Below are positions 27,132 to 36,022 of a DNA stretch of 64,000 nucleotides, one piece after another. This stretch comes from a virus: positions 41,872 to 105,871 of IMG/VR virus record IMGVR_UViG_3300009182_000030. One strand, 5' to 3'. Position numbers and translations under genes: made by a program. The notes below the pieces were generated by a model. It saw only the letters and a program-made list of their open reading frames with translations, was not told where the DNA came from and did no database searches. Position 1 is the stretch's first letter. Each line of letters begins with the position of its first letter.

Positions 27132-27689
27132 TTATAACGTGGAACCACCTACAGGACGATTGCAAGCGCACAATTCGCCAGTCTGCAAGGCATCCAGAAT
27201 TCGAAGAGTCTCATCTGGGCTTCTGCCTACATCTGTGTTGTTTATCGTCATGTGTTGAATTACATTTGCTGGGTCAATAATATATGTAGCTCTGAATGCA
27301 CAACCTGTCAAATCGTTGAATGCACCAAGTTGGTTAATTAACCCATCTGTCCATTCATTGTTCTCATTTCTAAACATGTTTCTTACTGTGTCTGCAAACA
27401 TCCAACTCTTTAGATTTGTCAAAGTCATGTCCGCATTTTTCCAAGCAATTTTACAGTATTCATTATCTGTACTACCGATAAGTAATTCTGCATCACGTTT
27501 TGCGAATTCGTCATGTAGATTATCGTATCCAACAATTTCTGTTGGGCAAACAAATGTAAAATCTTTTGGATAATAAACAACGACTTTCCATTTTCCTGGA
27601 AAAGATTGTTCATTAATCTGTTCAAATGTGTTGTCTGGTTTAACACCAACTAACACAAATGGATCTAATTGTTGTCCTAGCATTTTCAT
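27132..27689 (-). CDS. ahpC: AhpC-type 2-Cys peroxiredoxin
   Basis: The 185-residue protein has the peroxidatic motif DFTFVCPTE (about 43-51) and a C-terminal resolving segment GELCACNRP. It resembles the AhpC subgroup with the CxC tail known from Mycobacterium. The enzyme reduces peroxides with electrons from thioredoxin or AhpD/AhpF-like partners; a thioredoxin-like protein is encoded at 9100. It is coupled to the nuclease gene by ATGA. Peroxiredoxins are rare in phages. Confidence 0.9.
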   Translation of the reverse strand: MKMLGQQLDPFVLVGVKPDNTFEQINEQSFPGKWKVVVYYPKDFTFVCPTEIVGYDNLHDEFAKRDAELLIGSTDNEYCKIAWKNADMTLTNLKSWMFADTVRNMFRNENNEWTDGLINQLGAFNDLTGCAFRATYIIDPANVIQHMTINNTDVGRSPDETLRILDALQTGELCACNRPVGGSTL

Positions 27690-28336
27690 ATTTTGTAAGT
27701 CTCCTTATATGTCTTTCTCAATTCAATAAATTTTCCAATCCACTCATCACGCTTTTCATGGAACACTAATGTTTGTTGTCCATCGACAGCCATAATAATA
27801 ATTAGATTGGGAACTGAAACACCAGTTCGTTCTTCAAATGCAACAGCATACGCTGAGCATTGCATAAAATACCCATGAATATCGTCACGAGATTTCATTC
27901 TTGCTGAAGTCTTAAAGTCAATTACTGCTTTCTTACCATTGTATTCTGCAATACAATCTACCGTTCCAGCCACTTCTAAGTGGTCAGAATATAGTGGCGA
28001 CTCCAGCGCACATACGTTGTTTATTTTTTTGAGTTCTGGTAATATCTCAACCCAAGTTTCGTAGTCAACGAGATTTGGTTCAACATGTTCATTATTGAGA
28101 TATGTTTCGCAGAGGGAATGAACTCTGGTTCCACGCTTTGCTGCTTTGGTGCTGATTCGATTGGCTTCTTCGTTTCCGACTCTGTTTCGCCATGCGATGA
28201 TTGCTTCTTTGCCAAGCAATCCTGTAACTGTGGTGACGGAAGGATAGCGTTTACCCGACGGAGTTTCATATAGTCTTCCGTCGGGAGTATCGATGCGTGG
28301 TAGTTTGTGTAAATCATAATGTAAATGAGTAATCAT
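27686..28336 (-). CDS. PD-(D/E)XK exonuclease-like protein
   Basis: The 216-residue protein has YPSVTTVTGLL, GTRVHSLCETYL (about 69-80), EVAGTVDCIAEYNGKKAVIDFKTS (Asp and DFK, about 121-145) and a Q-C-x-A-Y-A helix, in the order of RecB/Cas4-type exonucleases. The catalytic D...DxK is visible as TVDC and IDFK. T4-like aquatic phages often carry this gene; it may act in recombination or host DNA breakdown. Confidence 0.8.
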   Translation of the reverse strand: MITHLHYDLHKLPRIDTPDGRLYETPSGKRYPSVTTVTGLLGKEAIIAWRNRVGNEEANRISTKAAKRGTRVHSLCETYLNNEHVEPNLVDYETWVEILPELKKINNVCALESPLYSDHLEVAGTVDCIAEYNGKKAVIDFKTSARMKSRDDIHGYFMQCSAYAVAFEERTGVSVPNLIIIMAVDGQQTLVFHEKRDEWIGKFIELRKTYKETYKI

Positions 28337-28337
28337 A

Positions 28338-28961
28338 TTAGTCCATAGTTTGAATTGCAGCCTTACATGCGTGGAAATGATTAATGCGATCTGCTAATCC
28401 AATTTCACCACCATTGATTTTATGTGTCAATGTTTTCATGTCCTCTTGGTCAGCCCAAGTATTTAAATTATTTTTCCACCAGAACCATGCAGCTGACATA
28501 GCAGCACCTTCATATGTTTCTAGATACTCAACAGCTTCGTCAATAGTTAGACCAAGATCTGCTGCAAATGATTCATAGTTATTTTTACCAGTCAATTGAA
28601 TTAATCCACGACCACGGTATTTGAAACCATCACCAGATTCTTCATCGCCATTACCCATGCGATTAGCATAGACACGATTTGCGATTGCTTCTGGATTGCG
28701 TTCGTATGGTTGAGCAGCTTCTAGTGTTGGGAAATACTTATGGAAAGTACCAACCAAACCTTGTGCGCCATAATTCAAATTTTCTTTAACAGCATTGAAA
28801 CCACCTGACTCATGACCAACTTGTGCTAAGAAACAAGCAAGTCTTGATGTTCCAGTAATGTCATATGTTGTGCAAGCAGTAGTTAAACCCTCAACGAAAC
28901 CTTGTAGTTTCTCTGGCTTTGTTTGTGGTGCGATCGTTTGTAATAGTTGTAAGGTGATCAT
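28338..28961 (-). CDS. GH19-type endolysin
   Basis: The 207-residue protein has the family 19 lysozyme/chitinase pattern: FLAQVGHESGGF (catalytic Glu about 53), ENLNYGAQGL and YRGRGLIQLTGKNNY (about 114-128). It cleaves the glycan chains of peptidoglycan. There is no signal peptide, so release needs a holin, for which the membrane proteins at 19339-21051 or 52898 are candidates. The start overlaps the phoH stop (ATGA). Confidence 0.92.
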   Translation of the reverse strand: MITLQLLQTIAPQTKPEKLQGFVEGLTTACTTYDITGTSRLACFLAQVGHESGGFNAVKENLNYGAQGLVGTFHKYFPTLEAAQPYERNPEAIANRVYANRMGNGDEESGDGFKYRGRGLIQLTGKNNYESFAADLGLTIDEAVEYLETYEGAAMSAAWFWWKNNLNTWADQEDMKTLTHKINGGEIGLADRINHFHACKAAIQTMD

Positions 28962-29725
28962 CTCTTATCCTCGTAATCTTCGTATTTTAATTTAGCCAAG
29001 ATATAATCTTTGACTAGCGATGAGCGAACAATGTCATCTACGGTAAATTCAATTCTAGTAAATGCTTTCATGTGTTGGGCAATATCAAAGAATTTTAAAA
29101 TACCACTAACATCGGTCTTACGTTTATTTAGGTCGGTCTGACGATAGTCGCCACACCAAATAATTTTAGACATATGTCCAACACGTGTCATAACAGTATC
29201 AATCTCATCATAATTTAAATTCTGCATTTCATCAACGATAATGATAGCGTTGTCGAAAGACATACCACGAATAAATGAAGTAGAAATAAATTGAATATAA
29301 CCTTGCTCTTCCAATCTATCCCATGCATCCTTACGATCAAATAACTGATGGCAAATCTGACGATAGGGTTGTTCGTAGATTTCCATTTTCTCACCAACAT
29401 CTCCTGGTAGATGTCCCATTTCTCGAGACTGTACCGCAGAGCGAACAACAATAATTTTATTGAATGGGTTACTTTTATCTAACACTTCTTCGATTGCTTT
29501 GTATAAAGCAATAAAAGTTTTTCCTGTTCCTGCTACACCATGTAATGCTATAAAATAATCACCTTGTTTATATGCGTCGAAGAATCCTTTTTGATTTGAT
29601 GTTAATGGCTGAAAAGTTTTTAAATTATCTAATCTCAGCTTTAACTGATTACTCGCTACTGGTTTGGTTTCACGTTCTTCATAATGTATGTCTACTATTT
29701 TCTTAGCTGCAGAAGTGCGTGCCAT
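28958..29725 (-). CDS. phoH: PhoH-like ATPase
   Basis: The 255-residue protein has a Walker A GVAGTGKTF (about 60-68), IIVVRS, GHLPGDVGEK (about 104-113) and Walker B AIIIVDEMQN (about 158-167) with the conserved GDYRQTDL element. This is the PhoH family, common in T4-like phages, and likely an RNA/DNA-linked helicase-like ATPase. Its role in infection is unsettled. Confidence 0.93.
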   Translation of the reverse strand: MARTSAAKKIVDIHYEERETKPVASNQLKLRLDNLKTFQPLTSNQKGFFDAYKQGDYFIALHGVAGTGKTFIALYKAIEEVLDKSNPFNKIIVVRSAVQSREMGHLPGDVGEKMEIYEQPYRQICHQLFDRKDAWDRLEEQGYIQFISTSFIRGMSFDNAIIIVDEMQNLNYDEIDTVMTRVGHMSKIIWCGDYRQTDLNKRKTDVSGILKFFDIAQHMKAFTRIEFTVDDIVRSSLVKDYILAKLKYEDYEDKR

Positions 29726-29744
29726 TCGTATTTCCCTATTTTTG

Positions 29745-29972
29745 TTAACGAATATTGTCCTTTAAAGTGCTTCCTGGCATACTGCCATGAATTTTTTGAA
29801 GGACATCTCTAAACCCTCCAGGAAGTTTTGGTGTATCGCGAACTAATGCTGGCGCACCAATAACTGATTCCATGTGTGGGTTTTCTTTTAGAAATTCTTC
29901 TCGCTGAGACCAACTCATAAACTTCTCAGTGATCTCTTCGGTTTCTTTATTTTTAAAGACGTATGTAGGCAT
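29745..29972 (-). CDS. conserved small T4-like phage protein
   Basis: The 75-residue protein MPTYVFKNKETEEITEKFMS... resembles FmdB-like N termini but lacks zinc-ribbon cysteines. The GGFRDVLQKIH pattern is familiar from T4-like aquatic phages. Function unknown. Confidence 0.75.
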   Translation of the reverse strand: MPTYVFKNKETEEITEKFMSWSQREEFLKENPHMESVIGAPALVRDTPKLPGGFRDVLQKIHGSMPGSTLKDNIR

Positions 29973-29976
29973 ATTT

Positions 29977-30660
29977 TTATTTAGTCAGGTAAGTGCGATT
30001 TAGCATAGTATGATTGTGGTCAGTTGGACCCCAATCGCCATCTGGGTGATAAGCCAAAACAACCATCTCTTGTCCAGTTGTGACAAATCTATGTTTCTCT
30101 TGTTGTTCTATACAGAAAATAGCACCAGTTTCTAATTGAATACTTGTTTCTGTGATGTCACCATCATCATTTTTCCAAGGATTGATTGTAGCATAACCAG
30201 TTCCTCTCACAACTATACCAAATCTGATACTTGGGTGTGTATGATAAGACTGCTCAGTACCTTTCGGAAAATGTAACATATTCAATGATGGATCACCAAG
30301 TCTTGATGGATAGATTAGCAATGAATCTGAACATCCATCAATGTATGATAGACGACCACGTTCTTCTAGTGGACCACCAATTATATTTTGCCCACGATAT
30401 CCGATGCGTGTAAACACAGCAACCTTACCTACGTAAAATAGTTTTTCATGATCATGTGACCAGTAACAGAAATAATCTCCCTGCGTAGCAACTTTACCAT
30501 TTGGGAAATTAACATCGCCTTCGATCACATAACCATAGATTGTTGAATACTCTTTTGTATAAAAATATCCTTGGTCACCAATTTCATTAATGTCAAAAAG
30601 ATTCGCAATAGATGGATACATAGTATCAGATCTATCGATATATGTTTGTCCAGTAATCAT
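29977..30660 (-). CDS. cupin-domain protein coupled to PP-loop enzyme
   Basis: The 227-residue protein has SYHTHPSIRFGIVVRG (about 137-152) and EKHRFVTTGQ (about 186), giving a cupin metal site of the HxH...H type. An N-terminal cupin-like half (YGYVIEGDVNF) suggests a bicupin. It is coupled by ATGA to the PP-loop gene at 30657, forming a three-gene cassette with 31765. It may be an oxygenase or isomerase acting on the product of the PP-loop enzyme; that is inference. Confidence 0.7.
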   Translation of the reverse strand: MITGQTYIDRSDTMYPSIANLFDINEIGDQGYFYTKEYSTIYGYVIEGDVNFPNGKVATQGDYFCYWSHDHEKLFYVGKVAVFTRIGYRGQNIIGGPLEERGRLSYIDGCSDSLLIYPSRLGDPSLNMLHFPKGTEQSYHTHPSIRFGIVVRGTGYATINPWKNDDGDITETSIQLETGAIFCIEQQEKHRFVTTGQEMVVLAYHPDGDWGPTDHNHTMLNRTYLTK

Positions 30661-31778
30661 ATAAAAGAGTTATCCTTAATCAAAAATAGTTGTGGGTCCA
30701 GTTTGTCATGATAATTGTAGTTTTCATCAATCGCAAACTTCATTGGTTTGGCATAACAGATACTGTTGAGATTATTACTGTCTACCTTATTTGTTATATA
30801 GTCGTTATCGTATAAATCCAAAATATATTCTTTGGCTTGTGGCTTTCCTTCAAGTTTATTGTGATTGTTCATTGCCCATAATTGAAACACATCACTAGTA
30901 AAGAAGCCAATATAATTTTGTTCTGGAAATAATGTATCAGTATGTTCAGCAAAAGCAAGTAATCTTGTATAGGTTTTATCCCAACGCAAACACATATATA
31001 ACCACCAGAAAAAATCTCTAAGATTTGTCAACTCAACAGGAGATTTAGCAGCAACCTGTTTCATGTAACCAATTAGTTTCTCTGTTTCTTCCTGTTCTCT
31101 AAACATATAATCGTCTTTTGTGTTTAGAAGAATCATTAAGTTATCATCTGTTACTGGCATTACCAAATCTCTCTCATCATACTGAGCAAGTTTTGTTGAC
31201 CCAAAAATCTCATCGCCACCATGACCAAATACGCATACATAATCTTCGCGACCAAGATAGTGTGAAAACAGAATCGATGGTAGTGACAAAAATTTACCAA
31301 GTATATTATCTTGATAAAACTTCTCTTGTAATGCAGTTTCTGATGTAGCGATGTAGATATCTCTACGTTGCGATATTGTTGTGTTCTTAATAAAGGCAGT
31401 TACCATTGCGGTACTGTCAATACCACCACCATAAAACAGAATCAATTTTTGATTTGGCTTTAAATTTGATAGAATTAGTATTGCTCTGGCATCACAACAT
31501 TCTTCAAATGTGTAAGAAACTTTAGTGTATTCAGGAAGTGGAGAAATTGATGTTGTGTTGAATGGTGTTATCAAAGTATTTGTTCTGTCATGAACAGCAC
31601 CATTGCCACCAAAGTAGTAAGAAAATTTATAGAAGTTTTCCATTCCTGGAAAATTTGGGAACATAGATTCACTGAAGAATTTATGTTTTGTTATGTGGCG
31701 ATTGATACCATAGTTATAGTAACGTGTGTCATAGAAAACTTCAGCAGTGTTCAAAAAGATCAGTTTAGAAGTTTGCAT
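30657..31778 (-). CDS. asparagine-synthetase-like ATP-pyrophosphatase (PP-loop) protein
   Basis: The 373-residue protein has LILFYGGGIDSTAM (about 112-125; PP-loop with the first Ser replaced by Gly), FGHGGDEIFGSTKL (about 186-199) and RDFFWW (about 252), aligning with the proteins at 13925 and 45353. There is no N-terminal glutaminase. The likely reaction is ATP-dependent carboxylate adenylation followed by amide bond formation. It is flanked by a partner gene (overlap of 14 bases) and a cupin gene (ATGA). Confidence 0.75.
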   Translation of the reverse strand: MQTSKLIFLNTAEVFYDTRYYNYGINRHITKHKFFSESMFPNFPGMENFYKFSYYFGGNGAVHDRTNTLITPFNTTSISPLPEYTKVSYTFEECCDARAILILSNLKPNQKLILFYGGGIDSTAMVTAFIKNTTISQRRDIYIATSETALQEKFYQDNILGKFLSLPSILFSHYLGREDYVCVFGHGGDEIFGSTKLAQYDERDLVMPVTDDNLMILLNTKDDYMFREQEETEKLIGYMKQVAAKSPVELTNLRDFFWWLYMCLRWDKTYTRLLAFAEHTDTLFPEQNYIGFFTSDVFQLWAMNNHNKLEGKPQAKEYILDLYDNDYITNKVDSNNLNSICYAKPMKFAIDENYNYHDKLDPQLFLIKDNSFI

Positions 31779-32301
31779 AAAGGTAAGACTCTTTTATCAG
31801 TTTATTATATGTGTCGTTTACTTCAATCAAAGAAGCGCACTCTTTAATTTGTTTTGTAAATCTGTATTTGAATCTTTCGATTTCTTCTTTTCTACTGTTA
31901 GTAAAAGAATTAGATTTCCAGTTCCCATTCTCTGCACCAATTTGATCAAATTCAGCATCAGTCATTTTATATAACATATCAAGGCAAGCTGCTTTCTCGC
32001 TGAGGATTACCAGTCTATACATCTCTTGATTGTTTCTGACATTTCTTCTTGTGATTACACCTGTGTTTAATTTAAACACAAAACCATGAGGTAGGTTTGG
32101 ATTGCAATCTAATGGGAGTTTGTGATTCGTGTTGATATTTGTCCACAATTTTGTATTGTGATCCATCATATTGGTAACAGTCTCTAAATGGTTTGAAAGG
32201 CAGATAAATCTGCCAGTATTTGCTTCAAGTACAGCGTGTATTTTAGAAGACTTGTTAATTATATTTGGAATTAAATTATAATTTTCTAGTTCATACTTCA
32301 T
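31765..32301 (-). CDS. partner protein of PP-loop enzyme (unknown)
   Basis: The start at 32301 (MKYELENYNLIPNIINKSSK) was chosen because the ATG overlaps the previous stop. The 178-residue protein has a beta-rich first half (HAVLEANTGRFICLS, GFVFKLNTGVI) and a helical second half, like the proteins preceding the PP-loop genes at 13925 and 45353. No known family. Confidence 0.65.
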   Translation of the reverse strand: MKYELENYNLIPNIINKSSKIHAVLEANTGRFICLSNHLETVTNMMDHNTKLWTNINTNHKLPLDCNPNLPHGFVFKLNTGVITRRNVRNNQEMYRLVILSEKAACLDMLYKMTDAEFDQIGAENGNWKSNSFTNSRKEEIERFKYRFTKQIKECASLIEVNDTYNKLIKESYLYANF

Positions 32302-32833
32302 TAGCAATCCAAGATGGTTGTTCACGATTTTTCCAAGAGAACATTCTTTGTTTGTCCCCAAGGTAGTAATTCATATAAGATTTTATTGAATTACCAGCTA
32401 CTTTGTATTTATCTGGCATCGCAGGAGTTGGTTCAGTAAACTCGCCTTTTGGAATTTTATAAGGAACACGACGAAGTGGAATTATCAATTTCTCACATGC
32501 GTGTACCTTGTTATATCGATAAGTGTATTCATCCATCAATTCACGCCACATCACATAGAGCCAATCATAATTTTTATCAGATTTCCTTACCCAAATAGCG
32601 GAAGGGTGATTGATATGGGTAGCACTATACAAAATACCATCACGATTGTCAGAAAGTTCATATCGTGTCTGTTTTCTTCCAGATTTAGATAGACCAACAA
32701 TTTGTATACCATCAAGAACACGATGAGCAGTAGAAAGAAGTTGTGCATATTCTAGAATCATCTTTACGCAGTGTTTATCGACATGCATTTCTGCACAGGT
32801 TTGGGGATCATTATCAAGATAAAAAATATTCAT
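32291..32833 (-). CDS. conserved phage protein, N-terminal CAEMHVDKH motif
   Basis: The 180-residue protein begins MNIFYLDNDPQTCAEMHVDK and continues HCVKMILEYAQLLSTAHR, a pattern widely seen in T4-like and other phages. It faintly resembles pyrimidine-dimer DNA glycosylase-like proteins, but I cannot confirm this. His and Cys residues in the N-terminal motif suggest a metal or active site. Confidence 0.75.
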   Translation of the reverse strand: MNIFYLDNDPQTCAEMHVDKHCVKMILEYAQLLSTAHRVLDGIQIVGLSKSGRKQTRYELSDNRDGILYSATHINHPSAIWVRKSDKNYDWLYVMWRELMDEYTYRYNKVHACEKLIIPLRRVPYKIPKGEFTEPTPAMPDKYKVAGNSIKSYMNYYLGDKQRMFSWKNREQPSWIANEV

Positions 32834-33339
32834 TTCTTTATAATTTCTTCAAGAGCAGTTAATTGTAAAATGAGATTATCCAAACGCATCAGAGTTGTGT
32901 CAATATGTTTATCATTATGAAGAATACCATGACCACCTTCTTTATCAAATGGTGTAATGCAACCAATTGAGTCATCAATTAGAATTGAAGTTGATGTTGC
33001 GTATTCTGCTTTTTCCTCTTTGCTTCGAACGAAATTTGCTTTATATGGAATGTTATGTTTTTTCAACCAAACAAGTTTTTGACGCTTGGCTTCAACACCT
33101 TGAGAAATATCATGCGTTCCCATTGAAGTTAAAATCTCAACGCGAATTTTACCTGTTAGAGATGCGACATGCCTTAGCAATCTATTTGCGTTTGGCATAG
33201 GATCTAACTTCTCAAAGATCTGATGTTCCATAACTGAAGAACGAAACTTCTTTCGATCTTCTTTATGTGGGTCGTACTGCTTATACTCTTTGTCAAAGTC
33301 AGCAAGTACACCATCCATATCCAAATATAACGTAATCAT
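32830..33339 (-). CDS. HAD-family 5'(3')-nucleotidase-like protein
   Basis: The start at 33339 is in an ATGA overlap with the upstream stop. The 169-residue protein has YLDMDGVLADFD (HAD motif I, nucleophile Asp), ILTSMG (motif II region) and ILIDDSIGCI (motif IV). This is the pattern of deoxynucleotidases such as NT5C, which would tune dNMP pools beside the dCMP deaminase and ribonucleotide reductase of this phage. Confidence 0.82.
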   Translation of the reverse strand: MITLYLDMDGVLADFDKEYKQYDPHKEDRKKFRSSVMEHQIFEKLDPMPNANRLLRHVASLTGKIRVEILTSMGTHDISQGVEAKRQKLVWLKKHNIPYKANFVRSKEEKAEYATSTSILIDDSIGCITPFDKEGGHGILHNDKHIDTTLMRLDNLILQLTALEEIIKK

Positions 33340-33716
33340 TTTTTTACAAATTTTCCAAAATCGGGTGGTTTCCAACCCTCTGGTTTTAAAATCTTACCAT
33401 CTTCACGACGGATAACTTTGCCTGTTAACTTGTCAATTTTTGCGAGATTACTCCAAGCACCTTCATCCCATGCTCTTTCACAATCCCAACCACGTGCTTT
33501 CATATATCCAACAATTACCCATATCATATCAAAGCAAGCATCAAGCTGTTCAGCATCATCACTTGCTGCTTCTGCTTCCCAAAACTCATCTTGTTCTTCT
33601 TTGATGAGTTTTAAATACAGATGCGCAAGATCAGAAACCTTGTCGTCTGGTGTACTTGGGTATTGTTGCCCACAAGCATGTAGGAAAACTGATACATCAG
33701 TAAATACTTTACTCAT
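33336..33716 (-). CDS. MazG/PRA-PH-like pyrophosphohydrolase
   Basis: The 126-residue protein has KLIKEEQDEFWEA (E-x2-x-E helix, about 36-48) and EQLDACFDMIWVIVGYM (about 55-71; D-x3-D), the metal sites of all-alpha NTP pyrophosphatases. Its C terminus (GKVIRREDGKILKPEGWKPP) is characteristic of a phage subgroup. It precedes the nucleotidase gene, consistent with nucleotide-pool control. Confidence 0.8.
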   Translation of the reverse strand: MSKVFTDVSVFLHACGQQYPSTPDDKVSDLAHLYLKLIKEEQDEFWEAEAASDDAEQLDACFDMIWVIVGYMKARGWDCERAWDEGAWSNLAKIDKLTGKVIRREDGKILKPEGWKPPDFGKFVKK

Positions 33717-34152
33717 GATTAGTACTAATTGTTGGATTTAAACCAAGACCACAACCAGATGGTTCCCAGCAAACATTCTGCCCCATCTGTTCACGTGACA
33801 TACCACACTTAGAACATTTCTCACCACCATAGTTGGCAAATGGCCACATGTTATTGATTGGTTTGTTACGATCAGTTTCGTAATAATATTCAGAATGCCC
33901 ATCGCCCTCTGTTTCTAAATCATAATCAGAAAGAAAATCTTCACCAGCAGGTGTTAGACTAACAAAATCTTGTGACTCATCAACAAGCATGTAGCGTTCA
34001 TTGATATCAAAAATAAAACCACATCCACGAAGGAAATCGTTGAAATGGTCAGCGATTTTATCATGCGTAATTTCGGTAAAAGTATGACGGACTTCTTGAA
34101 TGTTTCCATCTTCATCTTCATACTCACGAATAAAAATATAACGATCTGTCAT
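33709..34152 (-). CDS. acidic protein with C-terminal zinc-ribbon-like motif
   Basis: The 147-residue protein is acidic throughout and ends with C-x2-C...C and further Cys (KCSKCGMSREQ, VCWEPSGCG). It overlaps its neighbours on both sides. No family recognised; metal binding is inferred. Confidence 0.65.
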   Translation of the reverse strand: MTDRYIFIREYEDEDGNIQEVRHTFTEITHDKIADHFNDFLRGCGFIFDINERYMLVDESQDFVSLTPAGEDFLSDYDLETEGDGHSEYYYETDRNKPINNMWPFANYGGEKCSKCGMSREQMGQNVCWEPSGCGLGLNPTISTNHE

Positions 34153-34340
34153 TTAATGTTCCTTTTTCTACATTCTTCCATAACTTTGACTGGCACATCA
34201 GGATGCCAACCACCCATTAACATTCTACAATCATAGGTAACTTGATCAACGACCTTACCTGAAAAATACAAAGCAGCGATTAATGCAGCTGTTGGTACAA
34301 CCATAATCAATATGCCCAATACTTTATGATTAAATATCAC
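34149..34340 (-). CDS. small membrane protein with GTG start
   Basis: The 63-residue ORF from GTG at 34340 has AAGGCGAG upstream and overlaps the previous stop. One membrane segment (GILIMVVPTAALIAALYF) is followed by YDCRMLMGGWHPDVPVKV, a pattern seen in small T4-like membrane proteins. Longer starts would run deep into the neighbour. Confidence 0.6.
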   Translation of the reverse strand: MIFNHKVLGILIMVVPTAALIAALYFSGKVVDQVTYDCRMLMGGWHPDVPVKVMEECRKRNIK

Positions 34341-34638
34341 GTGTCTCGCCTTCTTTTGTAAAGAAAACTTCCATCTTCTTCTCATCGCCCCAACTCTTAC
34401 AATAATCATTGTCGATATCACAAAGAGCCAACGCTTCCGCTTCAGTAACAATTCGATGACTCATGATAGTTTCACCAACATGTTTCTGTGAGAATTCTTT
34501 TGCTGTTTCACAAGTAACATCATCAAGCGCATATTCAGGGTTAGAAGCAGGTGCCTCAACCATATATCTCTCACGAAACATAGAAACTGTTTCAACCATT
34601 ACCCAAACTTTATCACCAGTATTTGCTTTAGTCGCCAT
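34330..34638 (-). CDS. conserved-looking phage protein, unknown
   Basis: AAGGAG precedes the ATG at 34638 (MATKANTGDKVWVMVETVSM). The 102-residue protein looks like a small alpha/beta fold with YVVEAP-like strand patterns and no catalytic motif. It overlaps the upstream gene by 11 bases. Confidence 0.65.
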   Translation of the reverse strand: MATKANTGDKVWVMVETVSMFRERYMVEAPASNPEYALDDVTCETAKEFSQKHVGETIMSHRIVTEAEALALCDIDNDYCKSWGDEKKMEVFFTKEGETRDI

Positions 34639-35167
34639 CTTTATTTCTCCTTGCTTGTACTTCTGCTTCATGTGTATCACACAAAGTGCGAATCCACCCA
34701 CCACTACGTCTCTCACCAATTGAACCACACTCTTCGCATGTAAGACCACTCATAGATTCAGCCAACGAAACTGCACCATTGACGTATTCATCGCCACCAC
34801 TATAATAAAAACGTAGTGTTCCAAACTTTTCTTTTATTTGGTCGATAGTAACCTGAGGAATCTCTGGTGGAATAATAACACCATTCTTCATAGTCTCTTC
34901 GGCTTGTTCAATTTCATAATCAGATGGCTCACGAGCACCACCAGAATAAAATTTCAACAGCGCATCATAACCTTGTTCACGTGCATTGAATTTCTCAACA
35001 TCACGCTGACGATTTTTGTTTTTCCAATCAATATGACTTTGGATGTTCTGACAAAGTGTATTCAAAATATTGAACCAACCAGCACCGCATGCGATACCAC
35101 CATATTTCCCAACAAACATTTTAGGAAATACAGCTGGAAAATAATCTTGCATTTCTTCGCTAGTCAT
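34628..35167 (-). CDS. conserved phage protein with zinc-finger-like C terminus
   Basis: The 179-residue protein contains IKEKFGTLRFYYSGGDEYV (about 110-128) and CEECGSIGERRSGGW...C (about 143-160), a combination seen in many phages but of unknown role. CxxC...C-x2-H would bind one zinc ion. Confidence 0.75.
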   Translation of the reverse strand: MTSEEMQDYFPAVFPKMFVGKYGGIACGAGWFNILNTLCQNIQSHIDWKNKNRQRDVEKFNAREQGYDALLKFYSGGAREPSDYEIEQAEETMKNGVIIPPEIPQVTIDQIKEKFGTLRFYYSGGDEYVNGAVSLAESMSGLTCEECGSIGERRSGGWIRTLCDTHEAEVQARRNKDGD

Positions 35168-35377
35168 TTAGTTCACCACTTTTTCAGTCCACTCAATCGC
35201 CATCATCTTTGACAAGAATTCATCGAACTCTTCTTTAGAAGCATGCTCTTTAAACTCTTGACCCATAATACCAAGGAAAACACCAAATACTTGCATTGGG
35301 TTTTTGTTTTCTTTATAAACCAGTTCATCGTAGAAAGAACGAATCCTTGGGTACAACTCTTCAAAATTATCTTCCAT
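35168..35377 (-). CDS. small acidic early protein
   Basis: GGAGATAAA precedes the ATG at 35377 (MEDNFEELYPRIRSFYDELV). The 69-residue protein is acidic and helical. Function unknown. Confidence 0.65.
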   Translation of the reverse strand: MEDNFEELYPRIRSFYDELVYKENKNPMQVFGVFLGIMGQEFKEHASKEEFDEFLSKMMAIEWTEKVVN

Positions 35378-35378
35378 T

Positions 35379-35810
35379 TTATCTCCAAGTTCTATGTGCT
35401 TCAGCAACGTGTTCATTACCATCATATTCTTCAATCACATAATCAACATCATCTGGAATTTCTACAACTGCCAATTCAGCGTGTTGACCCCATGCTTTAT
35501 GTCCCAGTTCTTCAACTGATTGAACCAAAGCTGGATCATGTCGTTCGATCTCTCGTTCATAAACAGTTTGTTCAGAACGCAACTTATTGTAAGCCTGACG
35601 ATCTTCCATAGACATAGAGTAGAATGCATCACCTTCTTTATCTTCAACACGATCTTCTGGCTTAACTAGCCAGTAAGTCCAAAACTTCCAGCTACCAATA
35701 CCCGTGTCTTGTTCTGGATACACAGTGATACCTTTGATCTCAAAGTATCGCATAACTGCCTCATGGCTCAAACCAAAACCACCGAAACAACGATTGATTA
35801 CTACTTTCAT
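35379..35810 (-). CDS. conserved phage protein (MKVVINRCFGGFGLS family)
   Basis: The 143-residue protein begins MKVVINRCFGGFGLSHEAVM and ends with VVEIPDDVDYVIEEYDG and HRTWR. These segments recur in proteins of many unrelated phages. No enzymatic motif is known to me. It overlaps the next gene upstream by ATGA. Confidence 0.8.
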   Translation of the reverse strand: MKVVINRCFGGFGLSHEAVMRYFEIKGITVYPEQDTGIGSWKFWTYWLVKPEDRVEDKEGDAFYSMSMEDRQAYNKLRSEQTVYEREIERHDPALVQSVEELGHKAWGQHAELAVVEIPDDVDYVIEEYDGNEHVAEAHRTWR

Positions 35811-36016
35811 ATATTTTCCTCATCAATACCAAGGGACTTACCAATTACTTTTGCTTTTATCATATCTGGGATAGAATGATATGGTGGTTCCAAAATGAAT
35901 GGACAACAATCAACACCCCAAGAATAATTTTTAAAAAAATTTCTTACAACATCAATATCCTTCTTTGAATCTTTATCAAAGAATCGTTTAGGTTTTACAA
36001 TCTTTTCAAGAATCAT
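35807..36016 (-). CDS. small early protein, unknown
   Basis: The 69-residue protein MILEKIVKPKRFFDKDSKKD... has a conserved-looking WGVDCCPFILEPPYHSIPDM segment with two cysteines. It is the first gene after the promoter at 36023-36051. Function unknown. Confidence 0.65.
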   Translation of the reverse strand: MILEKIVKPKRFFDKDSKKDIDVVRNFFKNYSWGVDCCPFILEPPYHSIPDMIKAKVIGKSLGIDEENI

Positions 36017-36022
36017 AGTATA

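Noticed and set aside
29978-29984. CTAAATA resembling a late promoter before the 29745-29972 gene
   Set aside because: It lies only six bases before the ATG, leaving no room for a leader.
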